IMG/VR virus record: IMGVR_UViG_3300042350_004706
Coordinates: 1 to 25,268 of that record
Source: a virus
Direction: 5' to 3' (one strand)
DNA length: 25,268 nt
Both the position numbers and the translations under genes were made by a program. Every line of letters starts with the position of its first letter. Position 1 is the stretch's first letter. Positions 14,443-22,347 of this stretch are shown here, piece by piece. The notes below the pieces were generated by a model. The model made no database searches. It was not told the origin of the DNA and saw nothing but the letters and a program-made list of their open reading frames with translations.

Positions 14443-14467
14443 CCCCACCCTTTCCCCGCGCTATTGT
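14439..14467 (+). promoter_or_regulatory. Promoter of the packaging/head operon
   Basis: TTGACC (14439-14444), 17 bp, then TATTGT (14462-14467). The -35 contains the TGA stop of the upstream gene. The predicted start near 14474 gives a 208-nt leader before the small terminase gene. Confidence 0.65.
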
Positions 14468-14474
14468 CGTGGCA

Positions 14475-14549
14475 GGCCGCCCGCGCCTACCCGACAAACC
14501 GCCCGGACCCGCGCCGGGCACAAGGTCCGGACGGAGGGCGCGGGCGGCC
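14475..14549 (+). other. Structured leader: 13-bp closing stem with inner hairpins
   Basis: GGCCGCCCGCGCC (14475-14487) and GGCGCGGGCGGCC (14537-14549) are perfect complements. They close a domain starting at the predicted transcript 5' end. Inside, GCCCGG/CCGGGC (14501-14506/14514-14519) competes with CCGGACC/GGTCCGG (14503-14509/14524-14530). It could be a structured RNA leader or a DNA packaging site. Confidence 0.6.
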
Positions 14550-14590
14550 GCCCTGCCGCGCTGCAGGGGCCCAGGACGGGCCGCAGCCGC

Positions 14591-14648
14591 GGGGCAGGGT
14601 CAAGGGTCGGGCGGGCTGACAGGGCGCGCCTGGGGGCAGCAGGGCGGG
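14591..14648 (+). repeat. Two consecutive G-quadruplex motifs
   Basis: 14591-14615 holds four or more G3 tracts with loops of 1-4 nt. 14622-14648 holds a second set with loops CGCGCCT, CAGCA and C. Both are on the plus strand, so they would also form in the mRNA leader 35 nt before the terminase start. Confidence 0.6.
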
Positions 14649-14681
14649 CCGTAGGGGCAACAGAGACGAACCGGGGGAAAC

Positions 14682-15155
14682 GTGGAGCCGCTGCACAGCC
14701 TGAGCAACGCTGAGAAGCGCACCCGCGCAGTGGAGGACTTAATCGAGGGCATCGCCCCGTCGGTCATCGCCGAGCGGTACGGCGTGACCCGCGCGACCGT
14801 CTCGGGGTGGCACACCCCCGAGGTTCACGCCGAGCGCGACAAGCGCCGCGCCGAGCTCATCGCCGCGTCCCGCGCCCGCCTTGCCGGCATGGTGGGCCGC
14901 GCAATCGACGCGCTTGACGAGATCGCCAACGACCCGGCCGCCCCGCCGCCCGCGCGGGTCGCCGCAGCCAACAGCATCCTCGACAGGGCCGGCGCGATCA
15001 AGGTTGACGAGATCACCGTCCGCGTCGAAGAGGCCGACGCCTCCTCAGTCGCCGCCGGCCTTCTGGCCATCCTCGGGCGCGCACAGGCCGAGCTGGGCAG
15101 CCTGCCCGAAGTCGTCGACGCCGACCCGTCCGACCCGGACTCGGACCCCGCATGA
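14682..15155 (+). CDS. terS: Terminase small subunit
   Basis: This 157-residue protein has an N-terminal helix-turn-helix, EDLIEGIAPSVIAERYGV then TRATVSGWH (about 16-45). It continues with a long helical oligomerisation region (KRRAELIAASRARLAGMVG and onward) and an acidic C-terminal tail. Directly before the large subunit gene, this is the pattern of TerS, the ring that recognises the phage packaging site and stimulates the motor ATPase. GTG 14682 is preceded by GGGGGA; spacing is short (3 nt). Its stop overlaps the next gene as ATGA. The long structured, G-rich leader immediately upstream may be its DNA target. Confidence 0.75.
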   Translation: MEPLHSLSNAEKRTRAVEDLIEGIAPSVIAERYGVTRATVSGWHTPEVHAERDKRRAELIAASRARLAGMVGRAIDALDEIANDPAAPPPARVAAANSILDRAGAIKVDEITVRVEEADASSVAAGLLAILGRAQAELGSLPEVVDADPSDPDSDPA

Positions 15156-15406
15156 TCACCATCGCCATCATCATCGGATGCGTCGTAATCGTCTGCATAG
15201 TGGCGAAGCTCAGCCCGAGCCCAGGCGGCCTCGGCTTCGGCCGAGGCTTCGGTGACCCAAACGACCGGCGGCCGCCTCCACCCCCGCCCAAGCAGACCCC
15301 GCGCCCCCCGCCACGCCAAAGGTGCACAACGGTCCCTCCATGCTGGTCATGCTGCCGCATGGGGCCGTGTGAGCACCCCCAGCCAAAGACGCCGGACCCA
15401 GCGTGA
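15152..15406 (+). CDS. Small membrane protein between the terminase genes
   Basis: This 84-residue protein has one N-terminal membrane helix (residues 2-18, all hydrophobic, ending in AK), followed by a Gly-rich stretch and a Pro-rich tail with PPPPPP at 41-46. The tail also has five Cys in 16 residues (C58, C64, C67, C68, C73). The helix followed by a charged tail suggests an N-out or signal-anchor protein. The ATG overlaps the terS stop and its stop overlaps the terL GTG start, each by 4 nt, so translation is coupled at both ends. I do not recognise the family. A lysis role (holin or spanin-like) or membrane anchoring of packaging are guesses. No signal-peptidase lipobox is obvious. Confidence 0.6.
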   Translation: MITIAIIIGCVVIVCIVAKLSPSPGGLGFGRGFGDPNDRRPPPPPPKQTPRPPPRQRCTTVPPCWSCCRMGPCEHPQPKTPDPA

Positions 15407-17145
15407 CCGTCACCGACCCCGCCGCGGTCCTCGCCGATCTGACCGCGCGGGTCAAGGCCCACGCCGCGGCCGGCGAAGTGCCGCCCGCGTCGCTGATCGC
15501 CGTCGTGACCGACCTTCACCGGCAGCTTGCCGTCTTGGCCCGGCACCGCGAGGCCCACCCGCTCGCCTACGCCCGCCTCTGGGCGCCCGAGTGCCGCACC
15601 TGCCCCCACCCCGACCCGGCCGCCCCCGCGCCACCCAAGGGCCGCCGCGGCGCGCCGATGATCGAGGTCCGCGGCACGATCCACCGCTGCCCGGTTTGCA
15701 GCATCGAAGAGTCGCGCACGTCGCAGATCGGCGCGGTGCGCGCCCTTCTCACCGGGGACTATGACAAGGCGTTCCTGCTCGGCGGGTCGCGGACCGGCAA
15801 GACCGAAGCCGGCGCGCAGGTCGCTGTGGCCATCGCGCAGGGCGCCGACCACCCCGACACACAGGCATGGGCAAGGCTCAACGGCCTGCCGCTCGACCGC
15901 ATCCAGCGCAGCCCCGGCCTGTTCTGGGCGGTGTCGCAGACGCACACGATGTCGCGCACGATCCAGCGGGAGAAGCTGGACAAGTACCTGCCGACCGGAA
16001 GCAAGCGCCGAGGCTGGGAGGCAGACAACGAGGCCGAGGTCAGACTGCCGGGCGGTGGCAAGATCGTCTGCAAGGCGTTCGCCCAGAACACCAGCGAGGG
16101 CAACGCCAAGAACCCCTTTGAAGGCGCGAAGATCCACGGTGCATGGGTCGACGAAGAGCCGCAGTCTGTGCAGGGTTTCGACTCCATCGGCGCCCGGACC
16201 ATCGACTACGACGGCCTTGTCTACGCGACGATGACCCCGCTGTCGGGCTGGACCCCGTTCCTGCTCACCAACGTCGGGCATCTCGACAAGGGTACGCCGC
16301 CGCCGCCGCGCCTGTTCGTGGCCTTCTTGCACGCGATGGACAACCCGCACGTCTCCCCGACCGTCGTCGCTGACAAGTGGGCGGGGAAGCCTGAGGCGAT
16401 CCGGCGCAGCCGCCTCCGCGGCGAGATCGTCGCGCTTGAGGGCGCGGTGCACCCCGACTTCCACAACGGCCCGCCCTACGTCGTCCCGTCCTTCGACCCC
16501 CCGGCACACTGGCCCCGCTACGGCGGGATCGACTTCGGCGCCCGCGCCCCCTTCTGCCACCTGTGGGCCGCGCATGACGAGAGCGCCGACGTGCTGCACG
16601 TTTACCGCGAGCACTACAAGGCAGACGAAATCCTCGCCTACCACGCCGCCGCGATCTGGGCGGTGGAGGGCTGCCCGGCCTGCCAGCCGACCGACGGCGT
16701 GGGCAGTGACGAATGGACGCGCTGGCGCGTGCGCTGCGCCGACGGGACGCACCGGTGCGAGACCTGCGCCGGCACCGGCCTGACGTCCGACGCCCCGACG
16801 ATGCGGTGGGCGGACCCCGAGGGCAAGGACCAGCGCGGGATGCTGTCGACGCTCTACGACCTGCCGACCGCCCCGGCCGAGAAGGGCCGCGCCGCCTCGT
16901 TTCAGGTGCTCTTCGACCGGATGACCGTGTCACCGAAGCACGGCACCCCCGGCGTGGTCATCCATGACCGGTGCACGAACCTGATCCGCGAGACTGCGCG
17001 CCTCGTCTGGCGCAAAGGCCGCCACGGCGAGACCGCCGACAGGTGGGAGACCGACGGCGACGACCATGCCCACGACGTCCTGCGCTACCTCGTCTATGCC
17101 CTGCGCGGGCGGTACAGCACCCCGACCGAAGAGGGCACCGGTTGA
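15403..17145 (+). CDS. terL: Terminase large subunit with two zinc-ribbon-like insertions
   Basis: This 580-residue packaging motor has Walker A GGSRTGKT (127-134), Walker B HGAWVDEE (D250, E251), and a C-terminal RNase H-like nuclease with the first Asp in GGIDFGAR (D377) and a late acidic motif GDDHAHD (D553, D554, D558). It pumps DNA into the prohead and cuts the concatemer. Two Cys sets are unusual. C64-X2-C67 and C96-X2-C99 lie before the ATPase. C424-X2-C427 and C452-X2-C455 lie inside the nuclease domain, the latter reading CETCAGTG like half of a DnaJ zinc module. At 580 residues it is longer than many terminases, matching these additions. The GTG start overlaps the upstream stop. The portal gene follows behind its own promoter. 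Confidence 0.92.
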   Translation: MTVTDPAAVLADLTARVKAHAAAGEVPPASLIAVVTDLHRQLAVLARHREAHPLAYARLWAPECRTCPHPDPAAPAPPKGRRGAPMIEVRGTIHRCPVCSIEESRTSQIGAVRALLTGDYDKAFLLGGSRTGKTEAGAQVAVAIAQGADHPDTQAWARLNGLPLDRIQRSPGLFWAVSQTHTMSRTIQREKLDKYLPTGSKRRGWEADNEAEVRLPGGGKIVCKAFAQNTSEGNAKNPFEGAKIHGAWVDEEPQSVQGFDSIGARTIDYDGLVYATMTPLSGWTPFLLTNVGHLDKGTPPPPRLFVAFLHAMDNPHVSPTVVADKWAGKPEAIRRSRLRGEIVALEGAVHPDFHNGPPYVVPSFDPPAHWPRYGGIDFGARAPFCHLWAAHDESADVLHVYREHYKADEILAYHAAAIWAVEGCPACQPTDGVGSDEWTRWRVRCADGTHRCETCAGTGLTSDAPTMRWADPEGKDQRGMLSTLYDLPTAPAEKGRAASFQVLFDRMTVSPKHGTPGVVIHDRCTNLIRETARLVWRKGRHGETADRWETDGDDHAHDVLRYLVYALRGRYSTPTEEGTG

Positions 17146-17171
17146 CCTTGACACGCGCCCCGGGCTATGAT
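17142..17171 (+). promoter_or_regulatory. Portal promoter predicted to give a leaderless mRNA
   Basis: TTGACC (17142-17147), 18 bp, then TATGAT (17166-17171). The usual start, 6-8 nt further, falls on the A of the portal ATG (17178). No Shine-Dalgarno sequence lies before that ATG. The -35 contains the terL stop TGA (17143-17145). Confidence 0.65.
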
Positions 17172-17177
17172 CGCGGC

Positions 17178-18653
17178 ATGGCCACCCCGACCGACACAGC
17201 ACCCCTTGCCGTCGCCCCCACGTCCGTCTGGGGTCGCGCCTACCTGTCCGTCGCGAAGGCGCTTGGGCTCGTCAACCCCGTCGAGAAGCCGCGCGAGTTC
17301 ATCGCCGGCGGGGACTACGCCGCGGCCGCGCCGACCGAGGGCCTGTACAGCCCGGCCATCGCGCTCAGCGCGTACCTGAACCCGTGGGTCTATGCCTGCG
17401 TGCGCGCCATCGCCGGCGACCTCGCCGCGCTCCCCATCGTCGTCAAGCGCCGGGGCGAAGTCATCGAGGGCCACTGGCTCCCCAAGGCCATCGCCAACAG
17501 CGGGCACCCGTCGTCGCGGACGTGGCGCGAGGCGACCGTGCGGGACATGCTTCTCGCCGGCCGGTCGACGTCGGTCGTACTCTACAGCAACCTGAACGGC
17601 GCCCCCATCGGCGTGCGATGGGCCCACCCTGAGCGCGTGAAGGTCATCCCCGCCGCCGACGGCACCCCGCTCGGGTACGAGATCGGCAGCGACAAGACGC
17701 AGACCTACCCGCCCGAAGCGGTGCTGTCCGTCCTGACGCTGGGCGTGCTGGACGGCCCCGATGCCCTCGCCGGCGTCGGGGCGACGCAGGTGCTCCACAG
17801 CGACCTGACCGCCGATCAGGCCCTCGCCGCCGGCACCGCGCGCAAGGCCCGGTCGGGCCGACCCTCGGCGATCTACCGGCCCGCATCCAAGGACATCGGC
17901 TCAGGGTGGAGCGCGGCAACCGTCGCGCAGATCAAGACGCAGCTCGCCCGCATCTTCGGCGACGCCGACGGCGGGGTCGCGGTCCTCGGCGCATCCGGCG
18001 CGGAGCTCGACCTTCTCGACTGGGCCCCGAAGGACATGGACGGGCCGAACCAGCGCCGCTGGACCCGTGACCTCATCCTCGCCGTCTTTGGCGTGCCACC
18101 CGTGCGTCTCGGCGTGGATGCAGCCAACATCTTCGCGACTGCCGGCGCGCAGCTCACGTCGTACTGGACGGACCTGAAGGGCAAGATCGCGCCGCTGGAC
18201 GAGGCGATGACGATGCTGGTCCGCCGGATCGACCGCGACGACAGCATCACCGTTGAGCACGATTTCAGCGGCGTGGGGCCGCTTCAGGCCGCTGACAGCG
18301 ACATCCTCGCGCGCATCGGCGCCCACATCGCGAACGGCATGGACCCCCGCGTCGCCTACGCCTACGAGGGCTGGGACGACGTGCCTGAGGGCGCCTTCAC
18401 CGCCCCGCCTGCCCCGGCGACCCCTGCCGGGCAGACCCCCACGCCCTCGCCTGCCGACGACGCCCCGGGCGACGAAGACGACGACCTCGACGAAGACGAA
18501 GACCTCGCCACCGAAGACGCTGACCTTGCATCGTCGCTGTCCGATGCCGCCGACGTGCTGACCAACCCCGACGCGACCGATGACGAGCGCGCCGAGGCCA
18601 TCGCCGCCCTGACCGCCGCCGCCGAGGCCCTCGCGGCCCGGGGCGACGGGTGA
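17178..18653 (+). CDS. Portal protein, HK97 family
   Basis: This 491-residue portal forms the dodecameric ring through which DNA enters and leaves the head. Family features are LSAYLNPWVYACVRAIAGDLAALPIVV (about 63-89), DMLLAGRSTSVVLY, HPERVKVIP, the RSGRPSAIY region, and FGVPPVRLG followed by NIFATAGAQLTSYW (the crown/wing helix region). The C-terminal 90 residues are a Pro/Thr then Asp/Glu-rich tail (DEDDDLDEDED), probably disordered in the head interior. ATG 17178 is the first good start after the promoter and lacks a ribosome site. The stop overlaps the next GTG (GTGA), coupling it to the MuF-type gene. Confidence 0.92.
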   Translation: MATPTDTAPLAVAPTSVWGRAYLSVAKALGLVNPVEKPREFIAGGDYAAAAPTEGLYSPAIALSAYLNPWVYACVRAIAGDLAALPIVVKRRGEVIEGHWLPKAIANSGHPSSRTWREATVRDMLLAGRSTSVVLYSNLNGAPIGVRWAHPERVKVIPAADGTPLGYEIGSDKTQTYPPEAVLSVLTLGVLDGPDALAGVGATQVLHSDLTADQALAAGTARKARSGRPSAIYRPASKDIGSGWSAATVAQIKTQLARIFGDADGGVAVLGASGAELDLLDWAPKDMDGPNQRRWTRDLILAVFGVPPVRLGVDAANIFATAGAQLTSYWTDLKGKIAPLDEAMTMLVRRIDRDDSITVEHDFSGVGPLQAADSDILARIGAHIANGMDPRVAYAYEGWDDVPEGAFTAPPAPATPAGQTPTPSPADDAPGDEDDDLDEDEDLATEDADLASSLSDAADVLTNPDATDDERAEAIAALTAAAEALAARGDG

Positions 18654-19873
18654 GCGTCACCCGCGACATCGAGGGCATCGACCGCAAGCCGACTGCGGGG
18701 ATGGCTTCCAACGCGCGCCTTGGCCTGCGCTTGCGCGAAGAGCACGGCCGTGGCGGGACTGCCGTCGGTGTCGCGCGCGCCCGGGACATCGCAAACCGCG
18801 CGAACCTGTCCGACCGCACGATCCTGCGGATGCACTCCTTCTTCGCCAGACACGGCGCGCAACAGACCGCCGCGGGCTGGGAGGACCGCTCCGACCCGTC
18901 CGCGCAGTGGATCGCTTGGCTGCTCTGGGGCGGCGACGCCGGCCGGCGCTGGGCGCGCACCCGTCGGGATGCCATCATGGCCGCCCGCAAGCCGAAGCGT
19001 CGCACCGCCCGCCGCGCCCGGGTCACCCGCGCCGCAGGCAAGCCGCCGCGCCTGACCATCGCCCGGTCGCGCCGCTTGGTCGGCAAGGCGCGCCGCGCCC
19101 AAGAGCGCGCCGTGCTCCGCGCATGGTCCGGGGCGCTCCGTGCCCAGCGCGACCGTCTCATCGCCCGGCTCGGGGCGATTGACGCTGCCCGGGGTGTACG
19201 CGCTGGCCTATTGACACCCGCCGGGACCGCCCCGGTGCGCCGGGTGCTCATCGCAGACGACATCGCCATGCTCTTCAACGTCGCTGCCGAGGGATTGACC
19301 ATCGCCGAGGCCATCACCAACATCATCGGGGCGACCGTGCAAGTGGGCTGGGGCCTGTTCCGCGCATGGCTGACCGCTCCGGACGGCCGCGGCATCGCAT
19401 GGGAGCCGACCCTGACCCCGACGCCCGGTCTGTTGGCTGAGCAGGTCACCCGCGTCAACGAAACCACGAAGCGCCAGATCGAGGCCGAGGTCATCGCCGG
19501 CATCACCGCCGGCGAGTCCATCGGCGACATTCAAGAGCGCGTGCGGTCGTCGCAAGCCTTCAGCGCCGCGCGGGCCCTGACCATCGCCCGGACCGAGACC
19601 AACCGCGCCCTGCAGGCCGGGACCGACTTGGCCTATGGGCAAGCGGCCAACATCGGCGTCGACTTCGAGGTCGAATGGGTGCGCGCCCCCCTTCCTGTCG
19701 AGCCGGACCGCTCCCATCGCCGCTGTCATGGTCAACGTGTTGCACCCGGGGGCATGTTCGTGATACCGTCGGGTCAAGACGTAGGGGCTACCGCTCCGTC
19801 CCCCGGAAACTTCAACATCGCGCGGCAGGACATCAACTGCCGATGCGGCACCCGCCCCGTCTTCAAGGACTGA
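18650..19873 (+). CDS. MuF/SPP1 gp7-like head protein with an added N-terminal module
   Basis: This 407-residue minor head protein has a C-terminal half matching the phage Mu F/SPP1 gp7 fold: ARTETNRALQAG (about 313-324), RSHRRCHGQRV (354-364), then GATAPSPGNFN and NCRCGTRPVF (396-405). Residues about 11-103 form a separate module, KPTAGMASNARLGLRLR, then GRGGTAVGVARARDIANR, then RMHSFFARHG, then WIAWLLWGGDAGRRW. I have seen this motif string in other phage structural proteins but cannot assign a function. Residues 108-170 are a strongly basic region (KPKRRTARRARV), perhaps DNA-contacting. GTG 18650 overlaps the portal stop. It is probably incorporated at the portal vertex and may be ejected with DNA. 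Confidence 0.82.
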   Translation: MSVTRDIEGIDRKPTAGMASNARLGLRLREEHGRGGTAVGVARARDIANRANLSDRTILRMHSFFARHGAQQTAAGWEDRSDPSAQWIAWLLWGGDAGRRWARTRRDAIMAARKPKRRTARRARVTRAAGKPPRLTIARSRRLVGKARRAQERAVLRAWSGALRAQRDRLIARLGAIDAARGVRAGLLTPAGTAPVRRVLIADDIAMLFNVAAEGLTIAEAITNIIGATVQVGWGLFRAWLTAPDGRGIAWEPTLTPTPGLLAEQVTRVNETTKRQIEAEVIAGITAGESIGDIQERVRSSQAFSAARALTIARTETNRALQAGTDLAYGQAANIGVDFEVEWVRAPLPVEPDRSHRRCHGQRVAPGGMFVIPSGQDVGATAPSPGNFNIARQDINCRCGTRPVFKD

Positions 19874-19877
19874 CCCC

Positions 19878-20648
19878 ATGCTCTGCGCCCCGGTCATCGC
19901 CCGCCCTGCCGACGTGCGCCGCGCCTTCGTGGAGCGCCGCGCGGCCGGTGGCCTGCAGCCCGGCGAGATCGAGCCGGCGGCCCTGTTCCGGTCGGTCATG
20001 CTGCGCGCCCTGCCGATGGACGGCGAGAAGCCGGACACCAACGACGGTGAGCCGCCGCGCTACCGCTTCGTGATGTCCATGAGCACGCCCGACGAAGCGT
20101 CGGACCTCGTCATGCAGGACTGGGATCTGTCCCGCTTCGCGCAGAACCCCGTGGCCTTCTTCAACCACAACAGTTGGGGCCTCCCCATCGGCAAGTGGGT
20201 CGATCTGTCGGTGACCGACGTCGCCCCCGGCGTGAAGGCCCTGACTGGCGCCTTCGTCCCGTCCGACGCGACCGAGACCAGCCGTGCCGTCGCCCGGCAG
20301 CTCGCCGAAGGCGTCTTGAACGCCTGCAGTGTGGGCTTCATCCCCGGCAAGATGACCGACCGCAGCAAGTACCCCACCGACGACCCCCGCTGGGCAGCCC
20401 GCGGCTACGTCTATGAAGCGCCCCGCCTCATGGAGTGCTCAATCGTCGGCACCCCGATGCACCCCGACGCAATCGCGCAGCGGTCCTCCGACGACGCCGA
20501 ACCCCCCGCCCCGGCCGACGTGTCCGCAGAGACCCCCGCGCACGTCACCCAGGCAGGGGCCGCGCCGGTCGATGCCGACGCCGACGCGCTGGACCTGATC
20601 GAGCGCGCCCTTGCTGCCCTCTTCCCCGTCTCCACCTCCTCCGTCTGA
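19878..20648 (+). CDS. Prohead maturation protease, HK97 U35 type
   Basis: This 256-residue protein carries the serine protease core of HK97-type prohead proteases: VAFFNHNSWGLPIGKW with catalytic His 97, NACSVGF with Ser 151, then YEAPRLMECSIVGTPMHPDA. It cleaves scaffold/delta-domain sequences inside the immature capsid. The first 25 residues contain a Pro/Arg stretch, and the C-terminal ~70 residues are Ala/Pro/Asp-rich and probably removed or disordered. AAGGA precedes ATG 19878. It sits 4 nt after the MuF gene and just before the capsid gene, the usual head-module order. Confidence 0.9.
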   Translation: MLCAPVIARPADVRRAFVERRAAGGLQPGEIEPAALFRSVMLRALPMDGEKPDTNDGEPPRYRFVMSMSTPDEASDLVMQDWDLSRFAQNPVAFFNHNSWGLPIGKWVDLSVTDVAPGVKALTGAFVPSDATETSRAVARQLAEGVLNACSVGFIPGKMTDRSKYPTDDPRWAARGYVYEAPRLMECSIVGTPMHPDAIAQRSSDDAEPPAPADVSAETPAHVTQAGAAPVDADADALDLIERALAALFPVSTSSV

Positions 20649-20702
20649 CCCTCTCTCCCGCGCCGGGCGGCCCTCCCGGTCATCCACCCAAAGGAGGCCA
20701 CG

Positions 20703-22316
20703 ATGGCCGACAGCAGCACCCTCCAGGCCCAGGTCGACGTCCTCGTCGGCAAGGCCATCAACACCGCCAAGGCGGACATCGAGCGCAACGTCAACGACGT
20801 CAAGCTCACCCAAGAGCGGCAGGCCGCCGACGTCGCCAAGCTCGACGCCGAGATCGCCCGCCTGAAGGTCCGCGAGATCGCCAACACCCCCGCGCCCTAC
20901 GACGGCCCGGCCGGCAACCTCGTCCGCGAGTTCGGTCGCGATGCCGAGCTCCAGCTTCTGCCCACCGTGCGGCAGTACAGCTTCGACGGGCAGATCCACC
21001 GCGAGCACGTCGACGGCCTGCTGACCAGCGCGAAGACCTACGGTGATGCCCACCGCGAGGTCAAGGATCTGTGGGATGCGATCCAGATCCGCCTCGCCCT
21101 GCGCGGCGTCTCGACCTCCCGCGCGTCGAGCGCGCAGATCCTCCGCGACGCCCGCGAGCACGCCCCCGAGGCCCTCGCCCGCATGGCTGACCGCATCAAG
21201 CGCATGGGCCTCGCGAACGACGGCATGGCCGTGATCAACCGCGTCTTCGGCGTCAGCGCCGGCAACGGCTCCGACTTCATCCCCTCCGAGGTGATGTCGC
21301 CTGAGATGCTGCGCGTGGCCTCTGCCGCGATCATGGACAGCCCGGTGGGCCTCTTCATCCAGAAGACGCTCACGGACAAGAACATGGTCTCGCCGGTGAG
21401 CACTGCGCGCCCCCGCCCCTACCTGCAGGGCGCGGCGTCCGGCAGCGCCGCTGCCGAGTTCATCAACTCGGCGATGGCGACCGGCAAGCTGTCCTACGGC
21501 GTCAAGGACATGGCCTGCGCCGTGATCTACGACCGCAACGCTGACATGGACAGCATCATCGCCTTCCTGCCCGAGACCCGCGCGCAGGTCGCCGAGGCGA
21601 TGGCTCTGGGCCTCTTCGACGGCATCATCAACGGCGACACCAACACCGCCCACCAGGACAGCCTCACCGCCTGGGCCCCCGAGGGCGTCTTCCCGGTCGG
21701 CAGCCCGTCGGGCGGCAGCGCGGTCGGCGGCAGCCTCGATCACCGCCGGTCCTTCCTGGGTCTCCGCGCTCGGGCGATGGACATCGGTGCGACTGCCAAG
21801 TACGACCTCGCGTCGACCTACACCTTCGCCAAGATCCAGGCCATGCAGGCCAAGATGAGCGGTGGCGTCGGGCAGAACAACGGCCGCGTCGCGATCTTCG
21901 CGTCGTTCCAGGACATCCTGGCCCAGTTCAGCGTGATGGACCAGATCGCGACCCTGGAGAAGTTCGGCCCGCAGGCCACGATCCTGACCGGTCAGGTCGG
22001 CGCCGTCGGCGGCAAGCCGGTCATCCGCGCGTGGCCCCTCGGCCGCACCGGCTCCGAGACCGGTGCCTTCCACACCGACGGCCTGCACAGCGCCACCGCC
22101 GGGAACAACACCAAGGGCGGCGTGGTGATGGTCGACCTTGACCGCTACATCCTCGGCACCCGCCAGGGCCTGCGGCTTGAGACCGACACCAACATCCTGA
22201 CCAACACCGGCATCCTCGTGGCCTCCGGGCGCTACGCCTTCGAGAGCCCCGACCACCTGTCGGCCCTCAGCGCCACGTCGACCGTCAACGTGGTGTACGG
22301 CTACAACGCCTCCTGA
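20703..22316 (+). CDS. Major capsid protein, HK97 fold
   Basis: This 537-residue protein's N-terminal ~60 residues form a predicted coiled coil (QAQVDVLVGKAIN through KLDAEIARLKVRE), likely the built-in scaffolding delta domain removed by the protease. A helical spacer runs to about 170. The shell domain follows: SDFIPSEVMSPEMLRVA, PVGLFIQKTLTDKNMVSPV (E-loop/N-arm region), LGLFDGIINGDT, KYDLASTYTFAKIQAMQAKM, AIFASFQDILAQFSVMD, and GKPVIRAWPLG with a closing beta region. Length is above the HK97 norm, explained by the spacer. A near-perfect AAAGGAGG (20690-20697) lies 5 nt before ATG 20703, the best ribosome site in the window and consistent with high expression. Confidence 0.92.
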   Translation: MADSSTLQAQVDVLVGKAINTAKADIERNVNDVKLTQERQAADVAKLDAEIARLKVREIANTPAPYDGPAGNLVREFGRDAELQLLPTVRQYSFDGQIHREHVDGLLTSAKTYGDAHREVKDLWDAIQIRLALRGVSTSRASSAQILRDAREHAPEALARMADRIKRMGLANDGMAVINRVFGVSAGNGSDFIPSEVMSPEMLRVASAAIMDSPVGLFIQKTLTDKNMVSPVSTARPRPYLQGAASGSAAAEFINSAMATGKLSYGVKDMACAVIYDRNADMDSIIAFLPETRAQVAEAMALGLFDGIINGDTNTAHQDSLTAWAPEGVFPVGSPSGGSAVGGSLDHRRSFLGLRARAMDIGATAKYDLASTYTFAKIQAMQAKMSGGVGQNNGRVAIFASFQDILAQFSVMDQIATLEKFGPQATILTGQVGAVGGKPVIRAWPLGRTGSETGAFHTDGLHSATAGNNTKGGVVMVDLDRYILGTRQGLRLETDTNILTNTGILVASGRYAFESPDHLSALSATSTVNVVYGYNAS

Positions 22317-22347
22317 TCCACCGCCCCAACCACACAGAGGTGACCCC

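Noticed and set aside
15013-16752. 579-codon minus-strand open frame
   Set aside because: Antisense to the large terminase, which has clear motifs. Composition is that of a codon-bias shadow.
17148-17171. TTGACA as the portal -35
   Set aside because: Only 12 bp separate it from TATGAT. TTGACC at 17142 has the normal 18-bp spacing.
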